This document shows, one piece after another, positions 24,607 through 32,598 of a DNA stretch of 50,465 nucleotides. The translations under genes and the position numbers were made by a program. Origin of the DNA: UBA877 sp034436335 (GTDB taxonomy: Bacteria > Chloroflexota > Anaerolineae > Anaerolineales > Villigracilaceae). The stretch lies in the NCBI GenBank assembly GCA_034436335.1, contig DAOTVO010000010.1:1-50465 (forward strand). The letters are read 5' to 3'. The notes beneath the pieces are model-generated. The model worked only from the letters and a program-made list of their open reading frames with translations, did not search any database and was not told the origin of the DNA. Within the stretch, counting starts at the first letter, position 1. Each line of letters opens with the position of its first letter.

Positions 24607-25858
24607 AGGGGAGTCTCTTTGTAGGAATGGTTTCGCCCGATTTTACCACCGGGGCGGGGTAATCGGAGGCGATGACATCGGTGCTGACTTCGCCGCCGGG
24701 TTCGATGACCATGCCGGCCGGAACAACGCTGTTCTTGCCCACAACAGCCAGGCGGATTTCTGGATTACCGATGCCGCCGCCAACGCGGGCACCGGCTTCC
24801 ACATGGACGCGCTTGTCGAGGATGGCACGCTCGACAACCGCTCCACTTTCGATGACGGCGTCGGTCATGATGATGGACTCGCGTACTACCGCGCCGGGAT
24901 GGATAATGACTCCCGGAGAGAGGACGCTGCTCTCGACGCGGCAGTTTTCCTGCACGTAACAGCCATCGGAGAGCATGCTGGCGTAGATGTACGCCGTCTG
25001 CGGGACGCGGGTGGGAGGCCGCTCCTCGGTGCGAGTGTGGATAATCCAACTGCGGTCGTAGAGTTTCAGGGCCGGATTGGGAGCAAGCATATCCATGTGC
25101 GCCTGCCAGTAGGACTGAATGGTGCCGACATCCATCCAGTAACCGGAATAGGGAAAGGCAAAGACGCGCGTCTCGTTTTTGACCAGTTTGGGGATGATAT
25201 TCTTGCCGAAATCGTGCGCCGAGTTTTCATCTCGATGGTCTTCCCACAGAACGCGGTCCAGCACGTCGCGGTTGAACAGGTACACACCCATGTTCGCCAA
25301 GCGGGAGGGCGGGTTCTTTGGTTTCTCGACAAAGGATTTGACCCGGTATTCCTTATCCACTTTGAGAATGCCAAAGCGGGAGGCTTCTTCCTTGGGGACG
25401 CGAATGGAGGCGATGGTCAGGTCGGCCTGTTGAGCGATATGGAACGCAATCATACGCTCATAATCCATGGTGTAAATATGGTCACCCGAAAGGATGAGGA
25501 TGTAATCCGGTTCGCCACCCTTGATGAAGGTGAAATTCTGTTGAACGGCGTCAGCCGTACCTACAAACCAGTCGGCGTCGAAGCGCGCTTTGTAGGGGGT
25601 CAGGATGCGGATGCCGCCCGTAAAGTCGCGGTTCAGGTCCCACGGAGCGCCGGCGCCGATATGCTCGATGAGCGATTGGGGACGATATTGCGCCAGCACC
25701 ATCACATCGAAGATGTTGGAGTTGACGCAGTTCGACAAGGCGAAATCAATGATGCGGTATTTTCCGGCGAAGGGGACAGCCGGTTTGGCGCGCTTCGCGG
25801 TCAGGACGCTGAGGCGGGCGCCTTCGCCGCCGGCCAGAATGACAGCCCGTATTTTCAT
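24596..25858 (-). CDS. glgC: Glucose-1-phosphate adenylyltransferase
   Basis: This 420-residue enzyme makes ADP-glucose, the committed step of glycogen synthesis. It shows the nucleotidyltransferase motif AVILAGGEGARLSVLT, RAKPAVPFAGKYRIIDF, the catalytic LSGDHIYTMDY and a C-terminal left-handed beta-helix with hexapeptide repeats (from about residue 290). GCGAGGTGAAGC precedes ATG 25858. It is cotranscribed with malQ. Confidence 0.95.
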   Translation of the reverse strand: MKIRAVILAGGEGARLSVLTAKRAKPAVPFAGKYRIIDFALSNCVNSNIFDVMVLAQYRPQSLIEHIGAGAPWDLNRDFTGGIRILTPYKARFDADWFVGTADAVQQNFTFIKGGEPDYILILSGDHIYTMDYERMIAFHIAQQADLTIASIRVPKEEASRFGILKVDKEYRVKSFVEKPKNPPSRLANMGVYLFNRDVLDRVLWEDHRDENSAHDFGKNIIPKLVKNETRVFAFPYSGYWMDVGTIQSYWQAHMDMLAPNPALKLYDRSWIIHTRTEERPPTRVPQTAYIYASMLSDGCYVQENCRVESSVLSPGVIIHPGAVVRESIIMTDAVIESGAVVERAILDKRVHVEAGARVGGGIGNPEIRLAVVGKNSVVPAGMVIEPGGEVSTDVIASDYPAPVVKSGETIPTKRLPYEV

Positions 25859-26034
25859 GCTTCACCTCGCAATATGAACATTGGCCTGTAAGACGTGGTG
25901 AGGATGCTTACTACTGCAAAAAGGTCAAAACCAAGCCGCCGAGAGAGTACTCCGGGACTCTGTGCCTGTATGGTGAGAATCAAGGTGTTTTGCAGTCGAG
26001 TCAGGCTTATTTTACCTGGGACGAAGTACAAACT
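25859..26034. other. Intergenic region upstream of glgC
   Basis: This 176-bp stretch separates glgC from the terminator of glgA. It must hold the leftward glgC promoter, but I see no clear -35/-10 pair. No gene is supported. Confidence 0.4.
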
Positions 26035-26060
26035 GCCCCCGGTCTGGCAACACCGGGGGC
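26035..26060 (-). terminator. Terminator of glgA
   Basis: GCCCCCGGT and ACCGGGGGC form a 9-bp stem with an 8-base loop, 5 bp beyond the glgA stop codon on the leftward strand. Only a short T-run follows. Confidence 0.75.
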
Positions 26061-26065
26061 CTTCT

Positions 26066-27511
26066 TCACTCTGCTCCCATCAGGGAACGATAAAGCAAAG
26101 CATACTGACGCGCCGAGCGCTCCCAGCCAAAATCCTGCATCATTCCGTTGCGCTGAAAGCGCGTCCATTTCTGCTTATTGGGGTAGACGCTCAGCGCCCG
26201 CTCGAGGGCTTCGAGCAGGGCTTCGGGAGTCGGCTGCTGGAAGAGAAAACCGGTTTTACCTTCCTCGACGGTGTCTTTGAGGCCGCCGGTGGCATGGACG
26301 ACCGGCACACAGCCGTAACGCATGGCGATCATCTGCGCCAGACCACACGGCTCATAACGTGAGGGCATCAAGAAGATGTCGGCCGCGCCGTAGATGAGCC
26401 GCGCCAGCGGGTCGTCGTAACGCAAAACGACATGCACTCGGTCTGGGAAGGTAGCCTGTAAATTGCGCGCTTCTATCTCGATGGAGGGGTCCCCCGTACC
26501 AAGCAAGACAAATTGCCAAGGATAGTTTTCGAAACGCAGCAGAGCGCGAATGGCAAGATCCACGCCTTTCTGCTGGTCAATACGTCCCACCATGCCAATC
26601 AGCGGAATCTTTGCATTCACAGGCAGGCCGAGAATTTTTTGCAAGGCTTCCTTATTGGCGGGACGATTTTCGAGCGCACCGGCATCGAATTTTGCCGGAA
26701 GCGCCTTGTCGGTCATAGGGTCAAAGGCCGACAAATTCAAGCCGTTGATGATGCCAGTGACCGACTCGGCGCGGCTGCGCAGGTAATTTTCCAACCCGCA
26801 GCCGAATTGAGGGGTCAGGATTTCGCGCGCATAGGTCGGCGAGACCGGCACGATGGTGTCCGCCGCCCAGAGTCCCAGCGGAAGGGGCTGAGTCCATGCC
26901 CAGCGCGGCAGGGAGGCATCGTTGAGCGGCATCAGGCCATACGCGTTGAGAACGTCTGAGCCGTCGCCGCCCATATAAGGCAGGTTGTGCAAAGTGAGCA
27001 GGGTGCGGACGCGCGCTAGCACCGGGTCCGAGCGGCGCGAGCGCAAAGCATAGAGCGCCAAAGCCGTGTGCCAGTCGTTGGCGTGGACAATGTCCGGCTG
27101 CCAATCCAGTTTGCGCAGCATCTCCAGCGCCGCCAGCGAGAAAAAGGTATATTTTTCCCGGTCGAGAGCCGGGTCTGGGGAATAAACTTCGCTGGCGTTC
27201 AGAATCGGGCCGCCGCTGATAAAGTAAACCGGCATGCCCTCCAGCGAAATCTCATACACCTGAGTCTGCAGGCTTCCTCCGCGCCGATAGACGAGTATCT
27301 CCGCGACCGGCAGCATGGTAGCCGTTTCGGCGCGGTTGGCGCGGTGCAGAGGAAGCATCAGGCGGACATCCAGTTGCGCCCCGCGCGTCGCGTCAAAGGG
27401 CAATTTGCGCAGGGCCAGGGGCAAAGAACCGGCCACATCCGCCAAACCGCCGATTTTGACAAACGGCGTGGCTTCGGCAGCGAGGAAAAGCACATTAATC
27501 GAGGCAGGCAT
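26066..27511 (-). CDS. glgA: Glycogen synthase (ADP-glucose type)
   Basis: ATG at 27511 begins MPASINVLFLAAEATPFVK and gives 481 residues; the longer frame to 27595 adds an unlikely extension. GT5 features are the N-terminal KIGGLADVAGSLP (Lys and Gly contacts ADP-glucose), HANDWHTAL and the C-terminal LMPSRYEPCGLAQM with the active Glu. It elongates alpha-1,4-glucan using ADP-glucose from GlgC, encoded downstream on the same strand but beyond a terminator. Confidence 0.92.
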   Translation of the reverse strand: MPASINVLFLAAEATPFVKIGGLADVAGSLPLALRKLPFDATRGAQLDVRLMLPLHRANRAETATMLPVAEILVYRRGGSLQTQVYEISLEGMPVYFISGGPILNASEVYSPDPALDREKYTFFSLAALEMLRKLDWQPDIVHANDWHTALALYALRSRRSDPVLARVRTLLTLHNLPYMGGDGSDVLNAYGLMPLNDASLPRWAWTQPLPLGLWAADTIVPVSPTYAREILTPQFGCGLENYLRSRAESVTGIINGLNLSAFDPMTDKALPAKFDAGALENRPANKEALQKILGLPVNAKIPLIGMVGRIDQQKGVDLAIRALLRFENYPWQFVLLGTGDPSIEIEARNLQATFPDRVHVVLRYDDPLARLIYGAADIFLMPSRYEPCGLAQMIAMRYGCVPVVHATGGLKDTVEEGKTGFLFQQPTPEALLEALERALSVYPNKQKWTRFQRNGMMQDFGWERSARQYALLYRSLMGAE

Positions 27512-27610
27512 CGTCTCTATTTTACAATACATTGCGGCCTTGCAACTTGCAATATCCTTGCGGCCAAACAATATGCCGGCATTCAATTTGTTCACTCCTA
27601 CTTTTGGATA

Positions 27611-27639
27611 TTGATTTCAGCATCATTTTTGCCTATACT
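27611..27639 (+). promoter_or_regulatory. Promoter of the first PilZ gene
   Basis: TTGATT (27611-27616) and TATACT (27634-27639) are separated by 17 bp. AGGAG follows at 27651-27655 and the ATG is at 27664. The remaining part of 27512-27663 is the divergent glgA upstream region with no further signal seen. Confidence 0.75.
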
Positions 27640-27663
27640 AGATTCAATTCAGGAGAATGCCAG

Positions 27664-28020
27664 ATGGAAGACCAGCGCAAAGTCAAACGCCGTTACCTGC
27701 TCTATTATGCGCGCGTCTACGATGCTTCCACCCGCCAGTGGATTGGCAATCTGGTAGATATTACCCCCATCGGGGCTATGATTCTCGGCCTGGCCCCCAT
27801 TCCAGAAGGCCAACAGATGCGACTGCGCATCGAACTCACCGAGGACGTGGCCAATAAGCCCTACATGGAACTGGAGGTACGCGCCAAATGGCATCGTCCC
27901 GACCTCGATCCGACCAAATTCGATATCGGCTTCGAAATCGAAAACATCAGCGAAGAGGACGCTGCAATTATCCGGCGCATTGTCGAACTCTACGGATTTC
28001 GCGACAACCAGCCAACCTGA
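27664..28020 (+). CDS. PilZ-domain protein
   Basis: This 118-residue single-domain protein begins MEDQRKVKRRYLLYY, with the RxxxR motif of PilZ in RKVKR, followed by the second element VDITPIGAMI (D/N-x-S/T-x-x-G). Such domains bind cyclic di-GMP and switch partner proteins. The second motif has Thr in place of the usual Ser, which may be tolerated. AGGAG precedes the ATG. A paralogue lies downstream across a small mobile element. Confidence 0.85.
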   Translation: MEDQRKVKRRYLLYYARVYDASTRQWIGNLVDITPIGAMILGLAPIPEGQQMRLRIELTEDVANKPYMELEVRAKWHRPDLDPTKFDIGFEIENISEEDAAIIRRIVELYGFRDNQPT

Positions 28021-28091
28021 CCGGCAGTTGTATGATCATCGGCGCGACCGCAATACCCTCTCCAAAACCGATGCCGTTTGCCGAGTTTTAG

Positions 28092-28229
28092 AGAAAGGTA
28101 TGCTTTGTTGCAAACTTGTTATGGTGAGCCGTCATAGGCAGCGAAGCAATCTCCTTACCGGTCAGGAGAGTGCTTTGTTATGCTCACAGTGACAACATCA
28201 AAGATGTTTGCAACAGAGCAAGAAAGGTA
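28092..28229. mobile_element. MITE-like element of 120 bp with 9-bp target duplication
   Basis: AGAAAGGTA occurs at 28092-28100 and again at 28221-28229. Between them, the 120-bp element (28101-28220) starts TGCTTTGTTGCAAAC and ends with the complement of TGCTCTGTTGCAAAC, terminal inverted repeats matching at 14 of 15 positions. The inside holds nested dyads: GTGAGC with GCTCAC and AAGCAATCTCCT with AGGAGAGTGCTT around an 8-base loop. No reading frame is present. The ends resemble those of IS6-family elements (CTGTTGCAAA), but IS6 usually duplicates 8 bp, so the parent family is uncertain. The target duplicated is the ribosome-binding region of the second PilZ gene. Confidence 0.85.
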
Positions 28230-28234
28230 CACTT

Positions 28235-28597
28235 ATGTTAGAAAGGCGACAAGCCGAAAGGCATCCAATCTCTTACTACTTTCAGGTGACAGATGCCGCC
28301 ACCCATGAGATTCTCGGCAGTCTGGTAAACATCTCAAAGAAAGGCATCATGATTGATGGCACCCGGCCTCTGCCGCTGAACAAAATCATTCGCGTCCGGC
28401 TGAACACCACGCCCGAAGTCGCCGACACCCTCAACATCGAGTTCAGCACCTGTGTCCGATGGTGCCGTCAGGACGAAACCGCGCCGGGCATTTACGATAT
28501 GGGGTTGGAATTCGTCAAAGTCTCCCCTCTCAGCGCTCAAGTGCTGGAACGCATCGCTGAAGTCTACGGCACAAAGAGCAAATCTTTCAACTTTTAG
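28235..28597 (+). CDS. PilZ-domain protein, paralogue
   Basis: This 120-residue protein starts MLERRQAERHPISYYF with a good RxxxR motif and has NISKKGIMIDG as the canonical second motif, so it probably binds cyclic di-GMP. GAAAGG before ATG 28235 lies in the right copy of the target duplication left by the MITE-like element. Without that insertion the two PilZ genes would be only about 85 bp apart, suggesting that they were once one transcription unit. Confidence 0.85.
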   Translation: MLERRQAERHPISYYFQVTDAATHEILGSLVNISKKGIMIDGTRPLPLNKIIRVRLNTTPEVADTLNIEFSTCVRWCRQDETAPGIYDMGLEFVKVSPLSAQVLERIAEVYGTKSKSFNF

Positions 28598-28605
28598 AGG
28601 CTACC

Positions 28606-29613
28606 TTGATAGACCCCCACCTGCCGCTGGTCGAACTCCACCGGCATCTCGACGGTTCGGTTCGGCTCGCAACCATCCTCGACCTCGGCATCCGCCACAA
28701 TTTGCCCCTCCCGGCCTTTGACGTCGAGGGGCTGCGTCCCCATGTTCAGGTGACCACCCCGCAGCCGGGCGTGATGGCCTTCATCGCCAAATTCCACTGG
28801 ATGACCGCCGTGATGGTGGACTACGACGCCGTGCGCCGCATCGCCTATGAAAACGTGGAAGACGTCAAAAACGAGGGATTGGACTACGTGGAACTGCGCT
28901 TCAGCCCCTGGTTCATGGCTGAGACCAACGGACTCGATCCCGCCGGCGTGACCGAAGCCGTCGTGGACGGAATCGCTGCCGGGCAGCGCGACTTTGGCGT
29001 GCGCGTCCACCTCATCGGTATCCTCAGCCGGACCTACGGTCCGGATACCGCCAAACGGGAATTGGATGCCCTCCTGAGCCAGTTCGACCACATCACCGCC
29101 CTCGACCTGGCCGGGGATGAGGCCAATTTCCCCGCCGAATGGTTTCGCCACCACTTCCGCCGCGCCCGTGATGTTGGTTGGCACATCACCGTCCATGCCG
29201 GGGAAAGCGCCGGGCCGCAAAGCATTTGGAGCGCCCTCCATGACCTGGGCGCAGAGCGCATCGGCCACGCCATCCACGCCGTCGAAGACCCTGCCCTGCT
29301 CGATTACCTGGCCGAACACCGCATCGGCGTCGAATCCTGCCTGACCAGCAACGTGCAGACCTCCTGCGTGCCTGATTACGCCACTCATCCGCTCAAGATT
29401 TTTCTGCAGCATAGAATCCTCGCCAGCATCAACACCGATGACCCCGGCATCAGCGGCATTACCTTGCCTTATGAATATGAAGTCGCTGCCCCAGAAGCGG
29501 GCCTGACCGCCGAACAGATTCGCCAGGCGCAGGTCAACGCCCTGGAAACGGCGTTTTTGAGTGACGAAGAAAAACAACGGTTACGAAACACCACTGCCCA
29601 GCGTGGGAGATAG
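28606..29613 (+). CDS. add: Adenosine deaminase family protein
   Basis: This 335-residue TIM-barrel enzyme starts at TTG 28606, preceded by GAGG and 8 bp after the PilZ stop. Zinc ligands and catalytic residues appear as His12 and His14 (ELHRHLDGS), VHAGES (His, Glu), IGHAIHA and SINTDDPG (Asp pair). It deaminates adenosine or a related aminated purine nucleoside to the inosine form. Substrate variants of this family exist, so adenosine is the best but not the only reading. Confidence 0.88.
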   Translation: MIDPHLPLVELHRHLDGSVRLATILDLGIRHNLPLPAFDVEGLRPHVQVTTPQPGVMAFIAKFHWMTAVMVDYDAVRRIAYENVEDVKNEGLDYVELRFSPWFMAETNGLDPAGVTEAVVDGIAAGQRDFGVRVHLIGILSRTYGPDTAKRELDALLSQFDHITALDLAGDEANFPAEWFRHHFRRARDVGWHITVHAGESAGPQSIWSALHDLGAERIGHAIHAVEDPALLDYLAEHRIGVESCLTSNVQTSCVPDYATHPLKIFLQHRILASINTDDPGISGITLPYEYEVAAPEAGLTAEQIRQAQVNALETAFLSDEEKQRLRNTTAQRGR

Positions 29614-29679
29614 GCAGCAGGGCAGATTCTCTTACAAATCTCATACAACCAAGTAGATAAAGGTCGTTAGAATAAGGGC

Positions 29680-30360
29680 ATGACCCGCCCCCACGTCCTC
29701 GTCAACGTCGCCATGACCGCCGACGGCAAGATTGATAGCGTCGCCCGCCGCGGCGCAGCCATCTCCTCCGCCGCCGACAAACGCCGCGTGGATGAATTGC
29801 GCGCCAGCGTGGACGCCGTCCTGGTCGGCGGGCGAACGCTCCTGGCCGAAAACCCCAAACTGACCGTCCGCGACCCCGCCCTGCGCCGCGCCCGCCTGCA
29901 ACGCGGCCTGCCCGAAAACCCGATCAAAGTCGGCGTGGTCAGCCTGGCCGACCTCGACCTGGAGGGCGACTTCGTCCGCGCCGGCCCGGCCGAGCGGCTG
30001 GTCTTCACCACCCGCCGCACCCCGCCGGAGAAAATCGTCCGCCTCGAGAAAGCCGGCGTGCAGGTCTTCGTCAGCGGCGCGGAGCGTGTCGACCTGCTCG
30101 AAATGCTGGAGACCCTCCACCGCCTCGGCGTGCGCAAACTGCTGGTTGAGGGCGGCGGGACGCTGCTGGCCGAATTCTTCCGCCTCGGCCTGGTGGACGA
30201 ACTGACCCTCTACCTCGCCCCGCGCATTTTTGGCGGCGCCTCCGCCCCCACCCTGGCCGACGGCCCCGGCTTCTCCCCGCAGCAAGCCCCCCGTCTGACG
30301 CTCGTCTCGGTCGAACGCTTCGACCCCGAAGGCGGCGTCCTCCTCCACTACACGATCTGA
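29680..30360 (+). CDS. RibD C-terminal-type pyrimidine reductase
   Basis: This 226-residue protein is a stand-alone RibD C-terminal (dihydrofolate reductase-like) domain: MTADGKIDS, VDAVLVGGRTLLAENPKLTVR, KLLVEGGGTLLAEFF and DELTLYLAPRIFGG. It should reduce the ribosylamino-pyrimidine phosphate intermediate of riboflavin synthesis with NADPH. It lacks the fused deaminase domain of bacterial RibD, so it may be of the archaeal/fungal type acting before deamination. The next gene, ribA, supports the pathway assignment. Confidence 0.87.
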   Translation: MTRPHVLVNVAMTADGKIDSVARRGAAISSAADKRRVDELRASVDAVLVGGRTLLAENPKLTVRDPALRRARLQRGLPENPIKVGVVSLADLDLEGDFVRAGPAERLVFTTRRTPPEKIVRLEKAGVQVFVSGAERVDLLEMLETLHRLGVRKLLVEGGGTLLAEFFRLGLVDELTLYLAPRIFGGASAPTLADGPGFSPQQAPRLTLVSVERFDPEGGVLLHYTI

Positions 30361-30420
30361 CTCTCGACTATCTGACTCTTGACTATCTGACTCTTGACTA
30401 TCTGACTGGAGACTCCTGAC
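30361..30420. repeat. Tandem repeat with 15-bp period built from 7/8-mers
   Basis: Units of the form CTGACTCTTGACTAT repeat at least three times, alternating GACTCT and GACTAT pieces of 7 and 8 bases. The array fills the space between the reductase and ribA and reaches the ribA ribosome-binding region (GGAG near 30408). Confidence 0.85.
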
Positions 30421-30421
30421 T

Positions 30422-31186
30422 ATGGGACTCACCCGCACCCAAATCGAAACCCTGCTCGAAGAAAACCGCAACCACCACTGCGAAGGCCTCGGCCCTGATC
30501 GCGTCTGCGTGCGCATCGAAGCCATCGCCGAACTGCCCTCCCGTTTCGGCCAGTTCCAAATTGCCGCCTTCTACAACAACCGCGACAACAAAGAGCATGT
30601 CGCCATCCTCCACGGCGACGTGCTGGAGGCCGAAGACGTGCCGGTGCGCGTCCACTCCGAATGCCTGACCGGCGACGTGATCGGCTCGCTGCGCTGCGAC
30701 TGCCGCGACCAACTCGAAAGCGCCCTGCGCCTCATCGGTCAGATGGAGCGCGGCATCCTGCTCTACATGCGCCAGGAGGGGCGCGGCATCGGTCTGATCA
30801 ACAAAATCCGCGCCTACGCCCTGCAGGAGCAAGGCCTGGACACGGTGGAGGCCAACCTGGCGCTCGGCTTCCGCGACGACGAGCGCGAATACTCGGTGGC
30901 CGCCCACATGCTCTACTCGCTGCATGTCAAATCCATCCGCCTCATCACCAACAACCCCAACAAAATCAACGACCTGACCCGTCACGGCATCAAGGTCAAC
31001 GGGCGCATCCCGCACATCATGCCGCCCAACGAACACAACCATTTCTACCTAGAGACCAAGGCCATCAAATCCGGCCATCTCATCGACACCTTCGGCAAGC
31101 CACGCCTGCCCGAACAGGCCGACCCGCCGATGGTCGAAGGCATGGACGAGGAAGTGCTGGCCGTGATCCGCAAGTATTACAAGTAG
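30422..31186 (+). CDS. ribA: GTP cyclohydrolase II
   Basis: This 254-residue enzyme opens GTP to the diaminopyrimidine that feeds riboflavin synthesis. The zinc site is in SECLTGDVIGSLRCDC, with the three Cys, and the catalytic region is MRQEGRGIGLINKIRAYALQ-like (residues about 117-136). The ending TNNPNKI and GIKVNGRIP is typical. It lacks a fused DHBP synthase domain. It follows the pyrimidine reductase gene, with a tandem repeat between. Confidence 0.93.
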   Translation: MGLTRTQIETLLEENRNHHCEGLGPDRVCVRIEAIAELPSRFGQFQIAAFYNNRDNKEHVAILHGDVLEAEDVPVRVHSECLTGDVIGSLRCDCRDQLESALRLIGQMERGILLYMRQEGRGIGLINKIRAYALQEQGLDTVEANLALGFRDDEREYSVAAHMLYSLHVKSIRLITNNPNKINDLTRHGIKVNGRIPHIMPPNEHNHFYLETKAIKSGHLIDTFGKPRLPEQADPPMVEGMDEEVLAVIRKYYK

Positions 31187-31250
31187 GACAGCCTTTCCAG
31201 GCTGTCTCTGATCCAGGCTGTCTCTGACAGGCCAAAAGCCTGTCCTACAA
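31184..31250. repeat. Single rearranged copy of the 51-bp palindromic repeat
   Basis: The ribA stop codon TAG is the first three bases of the unit TAGGACAGCCTTTCCAGGCTG. The unit contains an extra duplicated CCAGGCTGTCTCTGA segment and ends with a GGC-CAAAA-GCC dyad, just before the AAAAGGAG of the next gene. Confidence 0.88.
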
Positions 31251-31262
31251 AAGGAGCAATCT

Positions 31263-31976
31263 ATGACCCTCGAAAACCGTGTGGCCGTCATCACCGGCGC
31301 GACCGGCGGACTCGGCTCGGTGCTGACCCGCGACCTGGCCGCCCGCGGCGCCCGCCTGGCCCTGCTCGACCTCGACTCCGCCCGCCTCGAAGCCCTGACC
31401 TCCGGCCTGTCCCTGCCCGAGGAACGCCTCCTGACCCGCGTCGTGAACCTGCTCGACCCCGCCGAGACGCGCGCCGCCGCCGAGGCGGTCGCTGCCCGCT
31501 TCGGGCGCCTGGACATCCTGCTGCACCTCGTCGGCGGCTGGACGGGCGGCAAGACCCTGCTCGAGGCCCCCGCCGAAGACCTGACCTTCATGCTCAACCA
31601 GCACGTCTGGACTTCGTTCAACGTCGTGCAGGCCTTCGTGCCGCATCTGGTGGCCAACGGCTGGGGGCGCGTCGTCATGGTCACCTCGCCCTACGCGGCG
31701 CGCCCGAGTGCCAAGGGCGGGCCGTATGCCATCGGCAAGGCCGGGCAGGAAACGCTGATGCTGACCCTTTCGCAGGAACTGAAAGGCACGGGCGTCACCG
31801 CCAACCTAGTGCAGGCCAAGACGATTGACGTCCAGCGCCAAAAAGTCACCGCCCCCACGCCCGAAAACGCCGCCTGGAGCACACCCGAAGAACTCTCCGC
31901 CGCCATCCTCTACCTTCTCTCGGACGAGGCGGGGGCGGTCAACGGCGCAAAATTGCCGCTCTACGGCTCGTATTAG
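31263..31976 (+). CDS. Short-chain dehydrogenase/reductase
   Basis: This 237-residue protein has the NAD(P)-binding TGATGGLG motif (about 11-18), the structural Asn in LNQHVW, catalytic Ser in MVTSPYA and Tyr/Lys in GPYAIGKAG (YxxxK). Substrate is not predictable. AAAAGGAG precedes ATG 31263. A strong terminator follows, so it probably ends the transcription unit starting around the PilZ genes. Confidence 0.88.
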   Translation: MTLENRVAVITGATGGLGSVLTRDLAARGARLALLDLDSARLEALTSGLSLPEERLLTRVVNLLDPAETRAAAEAVAARFGRLDILLHLVGGWTGGKTLLEAPAEDLTFMLNQHVWTSFNVVQAFVPHLVANGWGRVVMVTSPYAARPSAKGGPYAIGKAGQETLMLTLSQELKGTGVTANLVQAKTIDVQRQKVTAPTPENAAWSTPEELSAAILYLLSDEAGAVNGAKLPLYGSY

Positions 31977-32057
31977 GCCGCTGACCGACTGCGTTTTTTG
32001 TCCTCCCTACTATTCTCTTGCGCCAAAAGGAACTGTCCAAAAAGATAGCAAAAGCCA

Positions 32058-32097
32058 GCAGAGAACGCTAGATGTGGCGTTCTCTGCCTTTATTTTT
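32058..32097 (+). terminator. Intrinsic terminator after the SDR gene
   Basis: GCAGAGAACGC and GCGTTCTCTGC form a perfect 11-bp stem with an 8-base loop, followed by CTTTATTTTT. This is a textbook rho-independent terminator. Confidence 0.93.
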
Positions 32098-32109
32098 CGT
32101 AATTGCCTA

Positions 32110-32384
32110 CCCTGGTCTCGGAAATCATCCGCAGATGTCGCAGAGGACGCAGATGGGGAGAAAATCGGCGACATCGTCCCCACAGGGGAAATCTGCGCAA
32201 TCTGCGGATAAAGTTCGCGTCTTTTGCTGCGATTAACCATCCCGGCCTCGTTGAATAGGCAGTTACGATTTTTCGCAGTATGTGGCAGCGGAATGGCATT
32301 CCGCCTTACTTTTGAGACGGCCCCTGCTTTTTAACCCACAAATTGCTGGCCTGTGAGAGTTTTGTGTAAAAATCAGGCCATCTA
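32110..32384. other. Noncoding region with repeat debris
   Basis: No gene is seen. Segments around 32128-32212 contain repeated CCGCAGATGTCGCAGAGGACGC and AATCTGCG..TCTGCGGATAAAG phrases of the same style as at 3388-3425. At 32291-32306 there is a GGCGGAAT-type dyad (GCGGAATGGCATTCCGC). Confidence 0.45.
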
Positions 32385-32413
32385 TTGACAATCTCCTCCC
32401 CCGCGTGTATATT
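32385..32413 (+). promoter_or_regulatory. Promoter of the peptide ABC operon
   Basis: TTGACA (32385-32390) and TATATT (32408-32413) are exactly 17 bp apart. Transcription from about 32420 would give a leader of roughly 175 bases before the first gene. Confidence 0.85.
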
Positions 32414-32493
32414 CTTTCTCGTTATGGAACTCTCCGAAGAGAGCCATTGTCCTGTTTTTACCTCCCGGTTCCGGGCAGAAACGGAAGGAGGTG

Positions 32494-32598
32494 ATGACCG
32501 GCGCGAAAGCCCCACACCTCGTGTATCTTAACCTGCGCATCCCTGCCGCAGGTTTTCGATTCCTTTTCCCGATTCTCAAGGAGGAAAATGTCTTATGA
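32494..32598 (+). CDS. Possible 34-residue leader peptide
   Basis: ATG 32494, just after AAGGAGGTG, opens a 34-codon frame whose TGA overlaps the ATG of the peptide-binding protein gene. The Shine-Dalgarno spacing is very short (2-3 bases), which weakens the case. The frame spans the hairpin at 32530-32554, so ribosomes in it could affect that hairpin. The peptide has no recognised family. Confidence 0.3.
   Translation: MTGAKAPHLVYLNLRIPAAGFRFLFPILKEENVL
32530..32554 (+). promoter_or_regulatory. Leader hairpin upstream of the peptide-binding protein gene
   Basis: AACCTGCG and CGCAGGTT form an 8-bp stem followed by TTCGATTCCTTTT. Located between promoter and first gene, it could act as a weak attenuator or as a structure shaping translation. 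No known riboswitch class is recognised. Confidence 0.45.

Noticed and set aside
30361..30421. FMN riboswitch before ribA
   Set aside because: The 61 bases are a simple tandem repeat and too short for the riboswitch.
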